Below are positions 60,470 through 64,000 of a DNA stretch of 64,000 bases, piece after piece. The stretch's first letter is position 1; every line of letters begins with the position of its first letter. Source of the stretch: Sphingomonas koreensis. GTDB taxonomy: Bacteria > Pseudomonadota > Alphaproteobacteria > Sphingomonadales > Sphingomonadaceae. The notes under the pieces are model-generated. The model made no database searches, was not told the origin of the DNA, and saw nothing but the letters and a program-made list of their open reading frames with translations. Position numbers and translations under genes: made by a program. The stretch lies in the NCBI RefSeq assembly GCF_002797435.1, contig NZ_PGEN01000001.1, positions 1,734,501 through 1,798,500 of the forward strand, given 5' to 3'.

Positions 60470-63380
60470 ACATGCCGGCGATGGCGATCACCGGGAAGGG
60501 CGGCTCCTTGTCCAGCAGGTTGTTGACGTTGAAGTAGAATTGCAGCTTGCGCTTGCCGTCCTTGATCACGTCGAACTGGGTCGACAGGTCGAGGTAGAAG
60601 CGGCTGTCGACCCGGTTGTTGCCGATCGAGATGGGCGAGGCGGGATCATAGTATTTGTCACCCGGCCCGACCAGCGTCGCGTCGAACTTGCCGCCGCCGA
60701 TATAGCGGCCCTGCAGGTTGATCGTCACCGGATCCTGGGCCCAGGTGATCGAGCCGGTGGCGGTCCAGCTCGGCGTGTTGGTCGCGCTGAGCTGCTGCCC
60801 CGCGGTGAAGGCGGTGCCGCCGACCGATCCGGCGCGATCGATCCTGCCGCCCAGCGACTGGATCACCCCGGCCGAGTTGAAGCGCGGCGCAGCGCCGGTG
60901 CCGTCGTCGAAGATCAGGTCCTTGACGTAGGATGCCATGCCGCGAAGCGTCAGCTCGCCGCTGCCGATACGCGTCCGATAGGTCGCGGCGAGATCGAGGC
61001 CGCGGGTGCGGATGCCGGCGATGTTGAGCAGCTGGACCGATACCGAATTCACCTGCGTCGCGCCGCCCGTCCCCGTGCGGTTGACGAAGTTGCAGAAGAA
61101 GGGCGTGCCCGTTTCCGCGAAGCAATTGTCGAGGATCGATTGCGCCGAGTAGCTGGCGATCGCACCACCAATGTCGATGTCGTAATAGTCCGCCGACAGC
61201 GTCAGCCCGGGAATGAAGGTCGGCGTGAACACCGCCCCCACGGTCCAGGTATCCGCTTCCTCGGGCTTCAGCGTCGGGCTCGGCTGGTTGACCGTCGAGA
61301 TCTGCGTCGTCACGCCGCTCCACGGGTTGCGCAGCTGCGCAAGGCTCGCGGTCGTCGCGTAGAGATCCGAATTGTTGGGCGCCCGGATGTCGCGCGACCG
61401 CGTCGCCCGGAAACGCAGGTCCGGGAACGGCGCATAGATCGCGCCCAGCTTCCAGGTCGTGACGCCGCCCGAGGTCGAATAGTCGGTGTAGCGGATCGCG
61501 CCGTTCAGCTCGAGATGATGCGCGAAGGACACGTCGCGCAGCAGCGGCGCGACGACTTCGGCGAACACCTCCTTCACGTCATAGCCGCCCGAATAGGGCT
61601 TGGGGTTGCTGTAATTGAAGCCGTTCGCCTGCGAGATCACGTCGGAAATGGCGGTCGCCTCTTCCTTGCGCCATTCGCCGCCGAACGCGATGGCCAGCGG
61701 ACCGCCGGGAAGCTTGAACAGCTCGCCCTGCGCCGTCAGCGCCGCGACCTGCTGCTTGGTCGTGATCTGGTTGAAGATGTCGCCCGTGACGTAATCGATC
61801 GCAGCGGCGCTGGGCGAGCCCTGGCCGAACAGGTTGATCGGCACGCAGCCGGCCGCAGCGGAATTGAAGCGGTTGAGCACTTCGCCGGTCGCGGTGACCG
61901 TACCGTTCGCCTGAGTCGCCGCACAGACCACCTGGCTGCCGACGCGCACCGCATCCACGGCGAAGCGGAAGTTGTTCTCGATGCGCAGGCCCGAGACGTT
62001 CGCGGTGAGGACGTTGCGGCCATATTGATAGTAGCCGTCCAGCTTCCAGCCGCCGCCGAAATCATAGTCGAACCCGCCGACGAACCGCTCGGTCGTGTTC
62101 TCGTTGGCGCGCTTGATCGGACCGAAATCGTTATACGGCCTGCCGAGCGTGAAGGAGCCGATGTTGTTCGTGACCATGATGTCGCGGATCGACGAATGGA
62201 GGAAGGCGTTGTCGCGCAGGATCGTCGCCGCCGCGCCCTGATCGCGCACCGGCGGCGAGTTGCCGTAGCCGCCGCTGCGGCCATAGCTCGCCTCGACGAA
62301 GACGTTGAGCTTGTCGGTCACCTCATAGTCGATATGGCCGAAGGCCACGCGGCGGGTGGTCGGCACGATCAGCGTCCACCCGTCCTGCGGATAGAGGCCC
62401 TTGTTACCGCCCGTGAAGTTGCTCGCCAGCGTGCTGCCCGCGCCATAATTGGCGTAGTTGCCGTAGTTGAACGGGATCGGCGTGCCACCGGGGCCGAACT
62501 GGATGCCGCGCAGTGCGCCGCCGACGCCGGCATTGGCACCGGTGATCAGGCCGCCATAGGCCATGTTGATGAAGGTGACGCCGCGCTCATAGACGCGTGA
62601 GGGCACGCCGGCCGGCCGCGGGCCGACATAGGAGATCAGGCCCGGCTGCTCAGCAAAGGATTCGCGCCCGAACGGGTCGGTGACGCCCTTGGACTTCACA
62701 TATTCGCCGCCGATCACGATGTGCCCGCGTCCGTCGGAGAAGGGTGCGCCGAACGCCAGCGCCGCGCGGGTCTCGCGTGCGTCGCCGCGATCGCTGATGC
62801 CCATCGAGGCTTCGCCCTTGATCCCCTCGAGCCGCTTGTTGAGCAGCACGTTGACCACGCCCGACACCGCGTCCGAACCATAGGCCGCCGATGCACCGCC
62901 GGTGACCACGTCGATACGATCGACCAGGATCTGCGGGATCAGGTTGAGATCGACCTGCCCGGTCGCGGCCGAGGGCACGAAGCGGCGGCTATCGACCAGC
63001 GTCAGTGTGCGGATCACGCCCAGCGCCCGCAGGTCGGCCGAGAACTGACCGGTACCCAGCGTCGCCGCAGTGTTGGTCTGCGGGCCCTGCGTGTTGCGGA
63101 ACGAGGGGACTTCGCCCAGGAAATCGCCGATGCTGCTCGATCCGCGCGCTTCGAGGATCTCGGCACCCAGCACCTTGGTCGGGGTCGGCGCCTCGACGTC
63201 GCGGCGCGAAATGCGGCTGCCGGTGACGACGATCTCGCCAGGCTGTTCCTGCGCCGTTTCAGGCTCAGCCGCGCTGTCCTGCGCCTGTGCCACTGCAGGC
63301 ACGGCGCAAATCGCCGTCGCGAGCAGCGCAACGCGCAGCTTCAGCCTGATTCCCGCTCCTTGTCCGTTGTTGAACCGCAT
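60420..63380 (-). CDS. TonB-dependent outer-membrane receptor 4
   Basis: 986 residues; signal peptide ending AVAQAQ, plug with EIVVTGSRISRRDVEAPTPT and GASAAYGSDAVSGVVN, barrel ending GFRFSY. Distinct from receptors 1-3 but of the same general type as 1 and 2. GAGGGGAGG precedes ATG 63380. Two tandem palindromes lie 61 bases upstream, which places the receptor in the same apparent regulon as the catabolic operons. It probably imports the compound degraded here. Confidence 0.9.
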   Translation of the reverse strand: MRFNNGQGAGIRLKLRVALLATAICAVPAVAQAQDSAAEPETAQEQPGEIVVTGSRISRRDVEAPTPTKVLGAEILEARGSSSIGDFLGEVPSFRNTQGPQTNTAATLGTGQFSADLRALGVIRTLTLVDSRRFVPSAATGQVDLNLIPQILVDRIDVVTGGASAAYGSDAVSGVVNVLLNKRLEGIKGEASMGISDRGDARETRAALAFGAPFSDGRGHIVIGGEYVKSKGVTDPFGRESFAEQPGLISYVGPRPAGVPSRVYERGVTFINMAYGGLITGANAGVGGALRGIQFGPGGTPIPFNYGNYANYGAGSTLASNFTGGNKGLYPQDGWTLIVPTTRRVAFGHIDYEVTDKLNVFVEASYGRSGGYGNSPPVRDQGAAATILRDNAFLHSSIRDIMVTNNIGSFTLGRPYNDFGPIKRANENTTERFVGGFDYDFGGGWKLDGYYQYGRNVLTANVSGLRIENNFRFAVDAVRVGSQVVCAATQANGTVTATGEVLNRFNSAAAGCVPINLFGQGSPSAAAIDYVTGDIFNQITTKQQVAALTAQGELFKLPGGPLAIAFGGEWRKEEATAISDVISQANGFNYSNPKPYSGGYDVKEVFAEVVAPLLRDVSFAHHLELNGAIRYTDYSTSGGVTTWKLGAIYAPFPDLRFRATRSRDIRAPNNSDLYATTASLAQLRNPWSGVTTQISTVNQPSPTLKPEEADTWTVGAVFTPTFIPGLTLSADYYDIDIGGAIASYSAQSILDNCFAETGTPFFCNFVNRTGTGGATQVNSVSVQLLNIAGIRTRGLDLAATYRTRIGSGELTLRGMASYVKDLIFDDGTGAAPRFNSAGVIQSLGGRIDRAGSVGGTAFTAGQQLSATNTPSWTATGSITWAQDPVTINLQGRYIGGGKFDATLVGPGDKYYDPASPISIGNNRVDSRFYLDLSTQFDVIKDGKRKLQFYFNVNNLLDKEPPFPVIAIAGMYDRIGRYYRAGFRFSY

Positions 63381-63441
63381 TGGGCCTCCCCTCTTTTATG
63401 TTGTGAACGTGTTCCGAGGAAACTTACCCCGAACTGAAATC

Positions 63442-63478
63442 GTGTCAATACGTGAAACACTGTTTCGTAATACGTGAC
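63442..63478. promoter_or_regulatory. Tandem 17-bp palindromes, pair F
   Basis: GTGTCA-ATACG-TGAAAC (63442-63458) and GTTTCG-TAATA-CGTGAC (63462-63478), start-to-start 20 bp, upstream of TonB receptor 4. The remaining bases up to 63559 show only a further CGTGACA repeat. Confidence 0.55.
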
Positions 63479-63559
63479 AACATCCGTGACACGCGCACGA
63501 ATGCGGCGCGGTCGGAACAACCACGCTTAGAGACGTTCAATCTCAGGATTTTTCCGGAA

Positions 63560-64000
63560 TCAGCTCCGGCGGTACGGGTCCTCGAAAGCAGGAATAACCG
63601 TGCCGCTGCAGTCGCCGAAACCGATGCGATAGCCGTCGCCCCGGCACTGCCCGCGCAGAATCAGCGTATCGCCATCCTCGACAAAGCTGCGCTGCGCACC
63701 ACCGGCAAGCGTCAACGGCTCCTTGCCACCCCAGCTCAGTTCGAGCAGGCTGCCGAAGCTGCCCTTGTCCGGTCCCGATATCGTGCCGGTACCGAGCAGG
63801 TCGCCGACCTCCATCCGGCATCCGGCCGTGCTGTGATGCGCCAGCTGCTGCGCGGCGGAATAATACATCTCGCGATAGCTGGTCCGGCTGATCACCGATT
63901 CCGCGCCGCCCTCCGGCGTCAGGCCAACCTCGAGGTCGATGTCGTAGAGCATCGGACCCGGCTCATCGAGATAGGGGAGCAATGGCTTCTCGCGTGCCGG
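63560..64000 (-). CDS. fahA: Fumarylacetoacetase, C-terminal part
   Basis: The reading frame runs off the right edge; the last ~146 residues are seen. They match the C-terminal FAH catalytic domain of true fumarylacetoacetase: QLAHHSTAGCRMEVGDLLG, GTISGPDKGSFGS and a final block FGDCSGTVIPAFEDPY. It splits fumarylacetoacetate to fumarate and acetoacetate in the homogentisate route of tyrosine breakdown. It lies 179 bases upstream of TonB receptor 4 on the same strand. Homogentisate dioxygenase may lie outside the window. Confidence 0.88.
   Translation of the reverse strand, partial: PAREKPLLPYLDEPGPMLYDIDLEVGLTPEGGAESVISRTSYREMYYSAAQQLAHHSTAGCRMEVGDLLGTGTISGPDKGSFGSLLELSWGGKEPLTLAGGAQRSFVEDGDTLILRGQCRGDGYRIGFGDCSGTVIPAFEDPYRRS

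Noticed and set aside
60324..62600. 758-codon plus-strand open frame opposite TonB receptor 4
   Set aside because: Antisense shadow of the receptor barrel.
1..64000. CRISPR arrays, insertion sequences, prophage genes, tRNA or rRNA genes
   Set aside because: No regularly spaced repeats, transposase or integrase motifs, or recognisable RNA gene sequences were seen on either strand.

Overview
The window is high-GC DNA from an alphaproteobacterium, most likely a sphingomonad (Sphingomonas or a relative). Pointers are four large TonB-dependent receptors, tightly overlapping ATGA/GTGA gene junctions, many GTG starts, a tryptophan-halogenase-family gene beside a receptor, and dense catabolic clusters. 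Coding density is very high: 48 protein genes (two cut by the window edges) plus one possible 12-codon leader. I see no rRNA, tRNA, insertion sequence, prophage or CRISPR array, and no gene-free stretch reaches 300 bases.

Left part (1-27 kb). The window opens with the end of a PEP-protein phosphotransferase, an N-acetylglucosamine PTS permease (nagE) and a secreted CE2-type esterase. Next come two facing sets of genes that look built to harvest D-amino-acid-containing peptides, especially D-glutamate. One minus-strand set holds dgcN, dgcA, a TonB receptor, a serine hydrolase and a D-aminoacylase. A second minus-strand set holds a TonB receptor, a class A beta-lactamase-like hydrolase, a fusion of a class C-type serine hydrolase with a VanX-type D-Ala-D-Ala dipeptidase, and a YkvI-type transporter. 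A plus-strand set holds an XRE-cupin regulator, a D-aminoacylase, a second dgcA-dgcN pair and a third D-aminoacylase. A glutamate/dicarboxylate symporter gene diverges from the first dgcN. My reading is that polymers such as peptidoglycan fragments enter through the receptors. Periplasmic hydrolases would trim them and the permeases would take up D-Glu. DgcN would acetylate D-Glu and DgcA would racemise N-acetyl-D-Glu to the L form.

Middle part (27-41 kb). A flavin-dependent halogenase-family gene and its TonB receptor are followed by a GH20 beta-hexosaminidase / GntP permease / SMP-30 lactonase operon. Then come a divergent enolase-superfamily / RidA / creatininase-family operon and two DJ-1/GlxA-type genes.

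Right part (41-64 kb). This is a large cluster for breakdown of aromatic or aromatic-amino-acid-derived compounds. It holds a ThDP enzyme, an ArgE-type deacylase, two IclR regulators, a LigB-type extradiol dioxygenase, three FAH-fold proteins (one a partial fumarylacetoacetase), an MFS carrier, an aldehyde dehydrogenase, an ACMSD-type amidohydrolase, a Rieske oxygenase, a FAD monooxygenase with a DUF2783 partner, an MBL-fold protein, an aromatic aminotransferase, a RidA protein, a FAD-linked oxidase and a TonB receptor. Seven promoter regions here carry variants of one 17-bp palindrome (GTNNCG-N5-CGNNAC). Five of them carry it as a pair exactly 20 bp apart. This ties the region into one apparent IclR-type regulon.
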